Shown here: in pieces, positions 9,392-18,066 of the stretch
Layout: each line of letters begins with the position of its first letter
Numbering within the stretch: position 1 is the first letter of the stretch
Assembly (NCBI GenBank): GCA_963726775.1
Contig: CAVSDL010000001.1
Span: 62,001-126,000 of the forward strand
Direction of reading: 5' to 3'
Source of the DNA: CAIWHR01 sp963726775
GTDB lineage: Bacteria; Pseudomonadota; Gammaproteobacteria; Burkholderiales; Casimicrobiaceae
DNA length: 64,000 nt
The notes under the pieces: model-generated
The model's input: the letters and a program-made list of their open reading frames with translations, nothing else
The model's database searches: none
Told to the model about the DNA's origin: nothing
Translations under genes and position numbers: made by a program

Positions 9392-10726
9392 TTGAGCGAC
9401 CGCGGTCCGCCGCACCCTCCCGCGCGCGTGCAGGCGTTCCGCGGCACCCTGCTCCATTTCGTCGGCGACCCTGACGAACTGGGCGAGAGCGCGCACGAAC
9501 TGATCGACGACGGCCTGTTGGTGCTGCGCGACGGCAAGGTCATCGCCGCGGGCAACACGCGCGAATTGCTGCCCATGCTGGCCGAGGGCACCCCGGTCGT
9601 CGACTGCACGGGCAAGCTGATCATGCCGGGATTCGTCGACACGCACGTCCACTATCCCCAGGCCGACATCATCGCGGCCTACGGCGAGCAGCTCCTCGAG
9701 TGGCTCGAACGCTACACGTTCCCGACCGAGAGGCGCTTTTCGGATCCGGAGTACGCTCGCGGCGTCGCCGATTTCTTCCTTGCCGAACTGTTGCGCAACG
9801 GCACCACAACGGCCGCCGTATTCGCGACGGTGCATCCGCAATCGGTAGCCGCGTTCTTCGAGGCCACTCTGGCGCTGGGCGCGCGGATGATCGCGGGCAA
9901 GGTGATGATGGATCGCAACTGCCCGGAGTTCCTGCGCGACACCGCGGAGTCGTCGTACGATGAAAGCAAAGTGCTGATCGAGAAGTGGCATGGCCGCGAC
10001 CGCCTGCTCTACGCCGTGACGCCGCGCTTCGCACCGACGTCCACCGAGCGGCAACTCGAACTTGCCGGCAAGCTCTTGGACGAGCATCCCGACGTGTACC
10101 TGCAGTCGCACGTCGCCGAGAACAAGGACGAAGTGGCGTGGGTCGCGGAACTCTTCCCGTGGAGCCGCAGCTACCTGGACGTCTACGACCGCTATGGGCT
10201 CGTCCGCAAGCGCGCCATCTACGCGCATTGTCTCCATCTCGACGCCGCCGATCGCGATCGCATGGGCGCGACGGGCGCGGCGATGTCGTTCTGTCCGACG
10301 TCCAATCTGTTTCTCGGCAGCGGGCTTTTCGACACCGATGCCGCTGGGCGCCACGGCGTGCGCGTGGGCGTGGGCACCGACGTCGGCGGCGGTACGAGCT
10401 TCAGCATGCTGCGCACGCTCGACGAGGCCTACAAGGTCGCGCACCTCCTCGGCCACCGGCTCTCGCCGTTCAAGGCCTTCTATTTCGCGACGCTGGGCGG
10501 CGCGCGCGCGCTGCACCTCGACGACAGGATCGGCAATTTCACGGCCGGCAAGGAAGGGGATTTCGTGGTTCTGGATCTCGCGGCGACGCCGCTGCTCCTG
10601 CGCCGGATGCAGCATACGTCTACGCTCGAGGAGCGCCTGTTCGTGCTGATGATGCTGGGCGACGATCGCTGCGTCGCCGCGACCTACATCATGGGCCAGC
10701 GGCGGCACGCACGGGCGGCACCCTAG
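9392..10726 (+). CDS. guaD: guanine deaminase
   Basis: Amidohydrolase of about 444 residues converting guanine to xanthine. It is very like E. coli GuaD in layout: VQAFRGTLLHF at the N-terminus, metal ligands in THVHYPQ, AYGEQLLEWLERYTFPTERR, HVAENKDE, AHCLHLD and GVGTDVGGG. The start is uncertain. The longest frame opens at ATG 9332 inside puuD; TTG 9392 with GCGAGG upstream is preferred because it removes 20 non-homologous residues, and GTG 9428 is another choice. It feeds xanthine to the dehydrogenase encoded upstream. After its stop the purine cluster is interrupted by an accessory island. Confidence 0.93.
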   Translation: MSDRGPPHPPARVQAFRGTLLHFVGDPDELGESAHELIDDGLLVLRDGKVIAAGNTRELLPMLAEGTPVVDCTGKLIMPGFVDTHVHYPQADIIAAYGEQLLEWLERYTFPTERRFSDPEYARGVADFFLAELLRNGTTTAAVFATVHPQSVAAFFEATLALGARMIAGKVMMDRNCPEFLRDTAESSYDESKVLIEKWHGRDRLLYAVTPRFAPTSTERQLELAGKLLDEHPDVYLQSHVAENKDEVAWVAELFPWSRSYLDVYDRYGLVRKRAIYAHCLHLDAADRDRMGATGAAMSFCPTSNLFLGSGLFDTDAAGRHGVRVGVGTDVGGGTSFSMLRTLDEAYKVAHLLGHRLSPFKAFYFATLGGARALHLDDRIGNFTAGKEGDFVVLDLAATPLLLRRMQHTSTLEERLFVLMMLGDDRCVAATYIMGQRRHARAAP

Positions 10727-10860
10727 CTGGGCGCGCGGCGGCCGTATCGACAATGATAGTGGCCAAGCTGGAGTTTGGTCCCTTTAGCTGCGGTACGTCT
10801 TGAGGCTGCTCCATTGCCACACCGCGAGCGCTCCCTTATAGAGTATTGTCAACTCCACCC

Positions 10861-11265
10861 ATGCAAACCGGACTTACCATGCAGCCATCGTTCTTGACCA
10901 CACTGGTCCCGATGGCCACCACCGACCGCCGCTTCTTCAAAGAGCTGGGCGCCCGCGTCGCGCAGGCGCGCAAGGCGCAAGGCTTGACCCAGGAGACGCT
11001 CGCCACCGAGCTCGGCGTCGCCCAGCAGACGCTCGCCCACTACGAGGTGGGCCGGCTGCGCATGCCGGCGGCGATGCTGCCGACTTTGGCGCGCCTGCTG
11101 GCACTACCCGTGGAAGAACTGCTGGGCGTCAAACCAGCACCGTCCAAACGCGGCCCGGCCCCGCGCCCGCAGCAACACCTGGAGCGCATCAACCACCTGT
11201 CGAAGGCCAAGCAGCGCTTCGTGCTGGAGATGCTGGAAACGGTACTGCGGCAGGCGCATAGCTGA
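10861..11265 (+). CDS. XRE-family helix-turn-helix transcriptional regulator
   Basis: Small DNA-binding protein (134 residues from ATG 10861; ATG 10912 is equally possible). The HTH_3 domain is clear: ARVAQARKAQGLTQETLATE then GVAQQTLAHYEVGRLRMP, followed by a basic, proline-rich linker (PSKRGPAPRPQQH) and a C-terminal helix. It starts the accessory island and is one base upstream of the ORF6N gene, so it probably regulates that operon. Its partner or operator is not visible; no obvious inverted repeat was found directly upstream. Confidence 0.8.
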   Translation: MQTGLTMQPSFLTTLVPMATTDRRFFKELGARVAQARKAQGLTQETLATELGVAQQTLAHYEVGRLRMPAAMLPTLARLLALPVEELLGVKPAPSKRGPAPRPQQHLERINHLSKAKQRFVLEMLETVLRQAHS

Positions 11266-11266
11266 C

Positions 11267-11809
11267 ATGGCGGCACCACCGACCGCCACCGTACTGCCCG
11301 TCGAGCAGGTCGCGCAGCGGATTCTGGTCATCCGCGGACACAAAGTGATGATCGATGCTGACCTGGCCCAACTCTACGGCGTCGCAACCCGAGTGCTGAA
11401 CCAGGCGGTGCGCCGCAACCTGGAGCGCTTCCCGGCCGATTTCATGTTCCAGCTCACTGCGGCCGAGAAGGAACAGGTGATCACAACCTGTGATCACCTC
11501 GCCCGCCTCAAATTCTCCGCCAGCTTGCCCCATGCCTTCACCGAGCATGGCGCGCTGATGGCCGCCAACGTGCTCAACTCACCGCGGGCGGTGGAAATGA
11601 GCGTGCATGTGGTGCGCGCCTTCGTGCGCCTGCGCGAATTGCTCGCCAGCAACCAGCAACTCGCCGCCAAGCTCTCCGAACTCGAGCGCAAGCTCGCCGG
11701 CCACGATCAAGCCATCGCCGGCATCATCGCCGCCATCCGCGAACTGATGGCGCCGCCAGAACCAAAGGCGAAACGGCCGATCGGTTTCGTGACAGGCAAA
11801 GAGAAATAG
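11267..11809 (+). CDS. ORF6N domain-containing protein (KilA-N-like, phage/mobile-element type)
   Basis: Protein of 180 residues with an N-terminal ORF6N domain: RILVIRGHKVMIDADLAQLY, then GVATRVLNQAVRRNLERFP and the FTEHGALMAANVLNS segment. A predicted coiled coil follows (LRELLASNQQLAAKLSELER). ORF6N is a DNA-binding module common in phages and in host genes acquired from them; the function of stand-alone copies is unknown. It begins two bases after the XRE gene and is followed after 13 bases by the nucleoside-deoxyribosyltransferase-like gene, suggesting one three-gene operon. Confidence 0.8.
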   Translation: MAAPPTATVLPVEQVAQRILVIRGHKVMIDADLAQLYGVATRVLNQAVRRNLERFPADFMFQLTAAEKEQVITTCDHLARLKFSASLPHAFTEHGALMAANVLNSPRAVEMSVHVVRAFVRLRELLASNQQLAAKLSELERKLAGHDQAIAGIIAAIRELMAPPEPKAKRPIGFVTGKEK

Positions 11810-11822
11810 CTGCTGAGGGACG

Positions 11823-12529
11823 ATGGCTAATCGCGGCAGAGCGCTCGCCGATCGCATCATCACCTACTTCGGGGATGAGCAAGCAGGCTATGGGCGCGGC
11901 ATCGAATTGAACAACGGCGCCCAGTTCGCTGCCATCGGCTTCGAGGACATCCGCGACCTGAACATGGCGCTGCTCGATCTCGAAGCGATGGGTGTGCTGC
12001 AATCGCAATCGGCGTAAATAACGGGCGCGGCAAACTGCAACAAGGACACAGCGGCCCGATGGTGCTGAGCCTCACCGGCTGGGATCGCTACGAGCAGCTC
12101 AAGAAGGCCAACCCCGAGAGCACCACCGCGTTCATGGCCATGCAGTTCCGGGACCCGCAGATGGATCGCATCTACCGTGATCATTTCCAGCCCGCCGTGG
12201 CAGCACTGGGCTTCGCGCTGCACACCGTCGAAGAGCGACCGGAAGCCGGACTCCTCGATTATCAGATCCGGCTCCAGGTAACCGCGTCACGCTTCGTGCT
12301 TGCGGACCTCACCCACGAGAACCGTGGCGTGTACTTCGAAGCCGGCTACGCCGAGGGCATCGGGCGACCGGTGATCTACACCTGCCGCGCCGATGCGTTC
12401 AGGCCCGCAATCGGTCATCCGCACTTCGACGTGAATCACCACCTGCACGTGCTATGGAGTGATCCGCCAACCGCGGACCAACTCCAGCAACTGTCGCTCA
12501 CCGTGCGCCACACCTTGCTGAAACAGTAA
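11823..12529 (+). pseudogene. nucleoside 2-deoxyribosyltransferase/TIR-like protein, frameshifted
   Basis: Two adjoining frames look like one gene. The first (11823-12017) gives 64 residues starting MANRGRALADRIITYFGDEQ. The second reads openly from before 12059 (NNGRGKLQQGHSGPMVLSLTGWDRY) to 12529 and contains AFMAMQFRDPQMDRIYRDHF, FVLADLTHENRGVYFEAGYA and PVIYTCR. That C-terminal half resembles the nucleoside 2-deoxyribosyltransferase/TIR-like fold of bacterial proteins in which a winged-helix-like region precedes FVAMWF...GVYFEAGYA...PVIWTCR. A single-base deletion (or error) between 11993 and 12058 separates the frames. If the frame is intact in the organism, this would be a ~235-residue nucleotide- or NAD-acting protein; otherwise it is a pseudogene. 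Confidence 0.65.
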
Positions 12530-12567
12530 CACTCCCGCATCGGTCGATGAAGTCGTGGCTGTAATTC

Positions 12568-12582
12568 GAGCCTGGCCCTTTT
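12568..12582 (+). repeat. third, imperfect copy of the RAYT-flanking repeat
   Basis: GAGCCTGGCCCTTTT matches the 17-bp repeat that bounds the transposase element at 13257-13273 and 14052-14068, with one C fewer in the C-run. It lies just beyond the stop of the displaced rhs tail at 12593-12823. Confidence 0.6.
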
Positions 12583-12592
12583 AATCTTTGAT

Positions 12593-12823
12593 TCACGAGG
12601 GCCATTGTAACGCCGGTAGCCAACCAGGCTGTGGCTCCCATGGAAATCCATACAACCCTCGCGGATCGACAGTACGCAGTGGACTACTCTTCACGTAGCT
12701 AAATGTATTTACGCCACCCCTCAACCCAATCGGATCGCTCTGCTCGTAGCGTCCGACGGTGGGATCGTAATCCCGGAAGTAGTTGTAGTGCGTCCCCGTC
12801 TCGGCGTCGTAGTACTGTCCTGG
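12593..12823 (-). pseudogene. displaced rhs C-terminal core remnant
   Basis: Reading on the minus strand, the frame PGQYYDAETGTHYNYFRDYD through PTVGRYEQSDPIGL is the end of an RHS-repeat-associated core domain, followed by a short non-conserved tip ending PALQWPS. There is no start codon or upstream RHS repeat, so it is an orphan tail left by earlier C-terminal exchange. Nearly the same core DNA occurs again at 15.1 kb and 14.35 kb. Confidence 0.75.
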
Positions 12824-12893
12824 CAGTATTCGAATGGACCTCTCCCGTATAGCGCTTCCTGCAATTTTGGAAATTGATAGGCATCGCGACGAT

Positions 12894-13166
12894 TCAGCGA
12901 TTCCGGCGCTTGTACTTTTGCACAGCTCGGTACGTCAGATATGCCGCAGTGCCCAAAGCAAATAGGATAAGCCACGACGATACAAAGGCAGCCTTATAGA
13001 ACGGATCAAGAAAGCCAAGCTGTATGAACACTGCGAGTTGAAAGAGTGCAGCACCTATTGTGGCAAACGCGATCGTAAACACCCAGTACATTCTGAATGG
13101 CTTGGAGACGACGCTGATGCCCGTACCTAGAAGAAACAGCAAAAGCGGAAGAACTAAGAGGTCCAT
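12894..13166 (-). CDS. small membrane protein, possible Rhs immunity/orphan
   Basis: Ninety residues from ATG at 13166 with GGAG five bases upstream. Three hydrophobic segments are visible: LLVLPLLLFLLGTGISVV, a second around VFTIAFATIGAALFQLAVFI, and a third around FVSSWLILFALGTAAYLTY, with a basic end (KYKRRNR). No family recognised. It lies between the RAYT element and a displaced rhs tail, the place where immunity genes of exchanged Rhs tips are often stranded; an immunity role is only inferred. Confidence 0.5.
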   Translation of the reverse strand: MDLLVLPLLLFLLGTGISVVSKPFRMYWVFTIAFATIGAALFQLAVFIQLGFLDPFYKAAFVSSWLILFALGTAAYLTYRAVQKYKRRNR

Positions 13167-13256
13167 TTCAGCTCCATCAACTGCAACATTTCTTTCGTGC
13201 GCCTTGAAATGGTCCTTCACCATCGTCACGAACCCAATTGCAATAGGTACTGCGAG

Positions 13257-13273
13257 TCAAAGGGGCCAGGCTC
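13257..13273 (+). repeat. left 17-bp inverted repeat of the RAYT element
   Basis: TCAAAGGGGCCAGGCTC, perfect inverted match to 14052-14068; 22 bases beyond the transposase stop codon. Confidence 0.75.
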
Positions 13274-13294
13274 GGATTTCGGAGCGCGGCGGCG

Positions 13295-14029
13295 TCATAG
13301 TCCTAGCTCGCCCTGGCCATCCACGATCGCACCCTCGCTTGAACGCCGCTTCCTCGGCCGCCCGCGCGGCTTCGGTTCCCTCCGCTCACCGGTCAGCCGA
13401 CTGATCTTGGCATAGAAGCGCGCGTTCCCCAGCGGTTGGCTCTGGTTCAACGCCAAACGGATGTCCGCGATGGCTTCCCCATCGAGCGCGTGACGAAACA
13501 ATGCCCGGTACGCCGCTTGCCGCGCCGCTAGCGTGTTCCCCAGCGCTACGTACGCCGCGTGCGGCGAGAGCAGCGGGTCCCGCTGGCCGAGGGCGTGATA
13601 CCGATAGCTGCTCCAGCGATAGTGTGCCGGGTCGTCGACCATCGCCGCCCGGACCGGGTTCAGCTCGATGTAGCGCTGACACGCCAGGAAGTAGGTCTCG
13701 GCCTGGATGAGCGAGGATTTGTAGCGGCTGTCCCAGAGCGTTCCCGTCCGCCTATAGCTTCGATTGATGTACTGCACGTAGCGACGACCCAGAGAGATGA
13801 TGAGCGCCGGTACTGCCTCCGCCTCCCGCACCGTGACCAGCAAGTGCACATGGTTGGTCATGAGCACATAGGCATGCAGCGCGCTCCGGCTCGAGGTCAG
13901 CGCCTCGCCTAGCCAGTGGAGGTAGCTGAAGTAATCTTCCTCGGCGAAGAAGCAGGGCTCCCGGTTGTGGCCACGCTGGACGATGTGCAGCGGTACCCCA
14001 GGTAAATGGACACGGGAACGGCGCGGCAT
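13295..14029 (-). CDS. REP-associated tyrosine (Y1/IS200-like HUH) transposase
   Basis: Protein of 244 residues in the Y1_Tnp family. The N-terminus MPRRSRVHLPGVPLHIVQRG is typical of REP-associated transposases (RAYT). The HUH metal motif is seen as NHVHLLV near residue 59, and the catalytic Tyr is probably in GRRYVQYINR. RYIELNPVRAAMV and YRWSSYRYHA are further landmarks, and the C-terminus is basic (PKPRGRPRKRR). These single-strand transposases act on REP-like palindromes, here plausibly the 17-bp repeats on both sides. Confidence 0.88.
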   Translation of the reverse strand: MPRRSRVHLPGVPLHIVQRGHNREPCFFAEEDYFSYLHWLGEALTSSRSALHAYVLMTNHVHLLVTVREAEAVPALIISLGRRYVQYINRSYRRTGTLWDSRYKSSLIQAETYFLACQRYIELNPVRAAMVDDPAHYRWSSYRYHALGQRDPLLSPHAAYVALGNTLAARQAAYRALFRHALDGEAIADIRLALNQSQPLGNARFYAKISRLTGERREPKPRGRPRKRRSSEGAIVDGQGELGL

Positions 14030-14051
14030 GGAGCATCCTACCAGAAAATGT

Positions 14052-14068
14052 GAGCCTGGCCCCTTTGA
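14052..14068 (+). repeat. right 17-bp inverted repeat of the RAYT element
   Basis: GAGCCTGGCCCCTTTGA, perfect reverse complement of 13257-13273, located 22 bases upstream of the transposase start codon. Confidence 0.75.
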
Positions 14069-14387
14069 TTCCGCAGTCTCGAATACAGAGACCGTACGCG
14101 ATCATGCCCAGACCTTGGCAGATCATTGCGGATCCTGGTGACAATATTGCCACGGCGACACAAAATGGAGTTCTTGCGGCTAACCCAGCGACGCAGATCA
14201 TGACACAGTCGTGGTACGAAATTGGGCATGGAGGCGTGACACATGCAAGACCTGTTGGATCGACAAAACTTACCGGATTGCCTTTCACATAGGCGTATGT
14301 GTTCACCCCGCTCCTTAATCCGACGGGATCGCTCTGCTCATACCTCCCGATTGTCGGATCGTAATCGCGGAAGTAGTTGTAATCCGT
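14069..14387 (-). pseudogene. displaced rhs C-terminal tail with its own tip sequence
   Basis: The minus-strand frame begins TDYNYFRDYDPTIGRYEQSD, continues PVGLRSGVNTYAYVKGNPVS and FVDPTGL, then has a tip rich in cysteine and hydrophobic residues (CPISYHDCVMICVAG, MIAYGLCIRDCG) that runs straight into the RAYT repeat and then into the transposase region. It has no start and no RHS repeats. It is a second stranded tail, distinct from that at 12.6-12.8 kb, and its tip appears cut by the mobile element. Confidence 0.7.
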
Positions 14388-14412
14388 GGCGGAGCAAATG
14401 GAAGCAAGGAGA

Positions 14413-14652
14413 TCAACTTGATCGGCGCTTTCTCAGCAGCCTCATCACACAGAATGCGGCAACTACGAGACCGACACCGCCAAGTAGCGCGTAGCCGAAC
14501 AGCGCCCGGTCAATTGCATCGACATCGCTGGTCGGGAAGGCCGACCGCCAGATTACGTAAAGAGAATTGTTGAGGGCGATCACAATCAGCACGCAGGAAA
14601 CGAGCAAGCCGATGATGTATGGCCATCTCTGCGCCAGACGCTCGAGCCACAT
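14413..14652 (-). CDS. small two-helix membrane protein directly after the rhs tip, candidate immunity protein
   Basis: Seventy-nine residues from ATG 14652, only five bases after the rhs stop, with GAGGG upstream. Two membrane segments are visible (YIIGLLVSCVLIVIALNN and ALFGYALLGGVGLVVAAFC) and a basic end (LLRKRRSS). No family recognised. Position immediately behind a variable Rhs toxin tip suggests an immunity protein; this is inferred from context only. Confidence 0.5.
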   Translation of the reverse strand: MWLERLAQRWPYIIGLLVSCVLIVIALNNSLYVIWRSAFPTSDVDAIDRALFGYALLGGVGLVVAAFCVMRLLRKRRSS

Positions 14653-14657
14653 TGCAA

Positions 14658-16244
14658 TCACCCTCGACCCTGGGGTCTCATCCAGGGCTTCCGCTTCGAG
14701 CACTTCACCAGCACATCGTAAACGTAGTTCTGGCATTGGTTGAATAGCGTGAAGCTCCCCAAGGGACGACCGAACTGCCCGATCTCTTTGTTAACGCAGT
14801 CCTCATCAACGTCGTCCACGTCGAAGCATTTGTCCGGTATATCGCAGGAGTGATCGTTCACATAAACGTCGGTGATGTACGGGAACTCGTACTGCGCACC
14901 TGCAATTGAGCAGGACCCGTCGGGATTGCTGTTCATGCCACCAGATAGCAAATCCGTCTTTATCCAACAGTGGGAAACGCCCGTTCTTCCACCAAGGGCC
15001 GTCGCCTTACGGCAGCATTGCTGGACTCTCAAGCCGTCGGGATCGGTCCATCGTAAAGGACTGGATCTCACATAACCGTACGTGTTAACGCCGCCAGCAA
15101 GGCCGATCGGATCGCTCTGCTCATACCTTCCGACGCTCGGATCGTAATCCCGGAAGTAGTTGTAGTGCGTCCCCGTCTCGGCGTCGTAGTACTGGCCGGG
15201 GAACCGCAGGTTGTACGTAAACGTCCCAAGCCCCGACGGATTCGAGTTGGCAAGCGTTGCGCCAAAGGGCTCCGAATTGTCCCATCGCCAAACGATCGCG
15301 TTATCGCTGAATCGGGTCACTACCCGTGGACTACCGAGGTGATCCGGGTAGATGTTGAATGTTCCGGTGCTCCCGCCGGGCGGGCGCAGCGTCGCAACCG
15401 GCAGATCACCCAACCACACGGTTTCCTGGATCGCAGTCGCCGTCGCATCGTATTCACCCAGGAGATGTCCGGCTTCGTCATACACGAAGTAGTTGGTTCC
15501 CGTCGGGGTCGAAGGTCCGGATTTCGCAACGCGCTGCCCGAGGCCATTGACCTGGTACGTGGTACCTCCCGCCGCCATCAACCGGCCGCGGCCGTCATAG
15601 GTCAGATTGATCGGCCCGCTGGTAGTCGTGTTCCCGGCATTGTCGTAGCCGAAGCTCTTGGCCCCCGTGCCGGTCAGCGATTGCAGTCGGTTGGATGTCG
15701 TCGCGTAGCTGTAGGTGGTTGTTGCGCTGTTCGCCGTTTCCTGCGTGCGGTTGCCCACGACGTCGTAGGCATAGGCAAAGGATTGAGCACCGGGCGCGGC
15801 GGTGGTGGTAAGGCGGTTCATTGAGTCGTAGCCAAGGGTCCAGGAATCTGCCGGGTACGATGACGTGTCGGGGCCGAGCGTCAGTGCGGATACCCGTCCG
15901 TCCAGGTCAAAGCCGAGGACATATTTCTGGCCATTCGCCCACGTCCAGCCCGCAACACCTCCAAACGGAAAATACTTGACGCTGCCGAGTAGCGCTTGCC
16001 CACTAACAGAGATCCCCGAAACTCTCCCCTGCGCATCGTAGCTGTACGCGATGTCACGCCCGGAGGGAAGGATCGTGTCGGTCAAGCGTTGCTGGGCGTA
16101 CCGATAGCTGACCGCGAAGGTCTTGGCACTCGCCCCGGCGCCAACGCTTTGGGTCTTGGTCAGCACCCGTCCCAGTGCGTCGTACACGTAGCTCGTCTTG
16201 CCGCTTGGGTCGGTGACCGACGTGAGTCTGCCTTTGGCGTAGGG
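14658..16244 (-). pseudogene. rhs gene, 5'-truncated (RHS repeats, core domain and variable tip)
   Basis: The frame opens after a stop near 16246 with PYAKGRLTSVTDPSGKTSYV, an RHS/YD repeat cut in the middle, so the whole N-terminal part is missing; the nominal start at 16187 is only an internal GTG. YD repeats follow (e.g. YDAQGRVSGIS, YDGRGRLMAAGG), then the core YDAETGTHYNYFRDYDPSVG and RYEQSDPIGLAGG. After DPDGL comes a ~115-residue tip with HCWIKTD, cysteines, DVDEDCVNKEIGQFGRPLG and NQCQNYVYDVLVKC, resembling a cysteine/His papain-like toxin tip. Such proteins are polymorphic toxins used against competitors; this copy lacks its delivery end. Confidence 0.85.
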
Positions 16245-16689
16245 TCAATTTCTCGACGTGCGTCGTCGTTGCTTTCGGCCAATGGATCCGCTCTTCGAAT
16301 CGCACAGTCGCGTTTCACACTACAACATCCACAACCGGCTCGCAATGATGCAGATGGATTATTACATCGGCATACTGAAAATTTGTTCGACAGAGCGCGC
16401 TATACCTTGGAACGGCTGGATCGACCTCGACATAACGTTGGTGACCAATATCATGCCTTATTCGGGCAGATTCCCGCGCCCACCACACTCGCTGGCCAGA
16501 TTCGTGCCATGAGAGGCGTAGCATGTTGCGTAGCACCCGCGGATTTCAATCGTTACCGAAGCGATGCCACCTGGTCCGAATTTGGCGAGCGCTGCCAGCC
16601 ATGGCAAGATTGTTCCGTCTGACCTCATTCGTCCAGCTCGCGGATCGTCCAACCGGCTGATTGCGCCGGCTCGCGGATGAATTCGAGTA
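16245..16689. other. 445-base junction without a supportable gene
   Basis: Between the broken rhs repeat and the 8-oxoguanine deaminase gene. Several short overlapping open frames exist (for example 16258-16512 on +), none with a recognisable domain or a good ribosome binding site. The base composition around 16310-16460 is less GC-rich than the flanks. This is probably island edge or decayed DNA. Confidence 0.5.
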
Positions 16690-18066
16690 ATGCCCGTCAC
16701 CATGGACCAACCACGGACGCTCCTGCTGCGCAACGCCGCGATCGTCGCGACGATGGACGACGCGGGGCGCGAGATAGCCGATGGCGCGGTTTTCATCCGC
16801 GGTCACGCGATCGAGGCCATCGGGCCCACGGCGTCGCTGCCGGCGACCGCCGACGAGGTGATCGATCTTGCCGGCCACGTGCTGCTGCCCGGGCTCGTCA
16901 ACACGCATCATCATTTCTACCAGACTCTCACGCGCGCGTGGCCCGGTGCGCAGGACGCGACGCTGTTCGAGTGGCTGCGGGCGCTCTACCCGGTCTGGGC
17001 GCGGATGACGCCCGAAATGCTCAACGTTTCGGCGCAAACCGCGATGGCCGAGCTGATGCTGTCGGGGTGCACGACCGCAAGCGACCATCTGTACGTCTAT
17101 CCGAATGGTGGCCGTCTCGACGACACGATCGACGCCGCGCGGGCGATCGGCCTGCGCTTTCACGCGTGCCGCGGAGCGATGAGCGTCGGCGAGTCGGCAG
17201 GCGGATTGCCGCCCGATGCGCTCGTCGAGGACGAAGCGGCCATCCTGCGCGATACGCAGCGCGTGATCGAGGCTTATCACGATTCCCGGCGCCACGCGAT
17301 GCTGAGGATCGCTGCGGCGCCATGCTCGCCGTTTTCGGTGTCGCCGGACCTGATGCGCGAGACGGCGAAACTCGCGCAGCACTACGGCGTCGGCCTGCAC
17401 ACGCATCTGGCGGAAAACGACGACGACGTTCGCTACAGCCGCGAGCGCTTCCATTGCACGCCGGCCGAGTATGCGGACAGCCTCGGCTGGACGGGACCGC
17501 AGGCGTGGCATGCGCATTGCGTCAAGCTCGATACGCCGGGCATTGCGCTGTTCGCGCGCACCGGCACCGGTGTCGCCCACTGCCCGACGTCGAACATGCG
17601 CCTCGCCTCGGGCATCGCGCCGGTGCGGGCCATGCGCGATGCCGGTGTCAATGTCGGATTGGGTGTCGACGGCTCGGCGTCGAACGATTCGTCGCACCTG
17701 CTGGCCGAGGCGCGAGCCGCGCTGCTGTTGCAACGCGTCGGGCACGGCCCGGGGGCGTTGACGGCACGCGAAGCCATCACACTCGCCACGCGTGGCGGCG
17801 CCGCGGTGCTCGGCCGCGACGACATCGGCCGGATCGTTCCCGGCATGGCCGCCGATCTCGTCGCGTTCGACCTCAACGCGATCGGCTATGCCGGCGCAAC
17901 GCACGATCCGCTCGCGGCCCTGGTCTTCTGTGCACCGGAGCGCGTGGCGCTGTCCGTGATCCACGGCCGGGTCGTCGTGCGCGAGGGACAGCTGACGACG
18001 CTCGAGCTTGCGCCCCTGCTCGAACGCCATCGGGCGCTGTCGCGCGCGCTTCTGCGCAACGAATGA
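16690..18066 (+). CDS. 8-oxoguanine deaminase (amidohydrolase)
   Basis: Amidohydrolase of 458 residues of the 8-oxoguanine deaminase / AtzA-TrzN-like subgroup, converting 8-oxoguanine to urate. Seen: LVNTHHHFYQTLTRAWPGAQ with the first metal histidines, HLAENDDDVRY, WHAHCVKLD, CPTSNMRLASG and GVDGSASNDS with the metal Asp. A chlorohydrolase-type C-terminus (GMAADLVAFDL) follows. ATG 16690 is used; ATG 16702 is possible. The product urate would enter the same pathway as PuuD. It is separated from guaD only by the accessory island. It overlaps the next gene by four bases. Confidence 0.88.
   Translation: MPVTMDQPRTLLLRNAAIVATMDDAGREIADGAVFIRGHAIEAIGPTASLPATADEVIDLAGHVLLPGLVNTHHHFYQTLTRAWPGAQDATLFEWLRALYPVWARMTPEMLNVSAQTAMAELMLSGCTTASDHLYVYPNGGRLDDTIDAARAIGLRFHACRGAMSVGESAGGLPPDALVEDEAAILRDTQRVIEAYHDSRRHAMLRIAAAPCSPFSVSPDLMRETAKLAQHYGVGLHTHLAENDDDVRYSRERFHCTPAEYADSLGWTGPQAWHAHCVKLDTPGIALFARTGTGVAHCPTSNMRLASGIAPVRAMRDAGVNVGLGVDGSASNDSSHLLAEARAALLLQRVGHGPGALTAREAITLATRGGAAVLGRDDIGRIVPGMAADLVAFDLNAIGYAGATHDPLAALVFCAPERVALSVIHGRVVVREGQLTTLELAPLLERHRALSRALLRNE

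Larger units (their letters stand above)
13257..14068 (-). mobile_element. RAYT/IS200-like element bounded by 17-bp inverted repeats
   Basis: The Y1 transposase gene at 13295-14029 is bracketed by TCAAAGGGGCCAGGCTC (13257-13273) and its exact reverse complement (14052-14068). A third, imperfect copy lies at 12568. The right repeat forms the end of the reading frame of a displaced rhs tail (14069-14387), suggesting that the element landed at, or was carried to, that tail. No target duplication was identified. Confidence 0.7.

Noticed and set aside
16258..16512. 84-codon frame in the gap before the 8-oxoguanine deaminase
   Set aside because: No recognisable domain, no good ribosome binding site, several overlapping alternatives.
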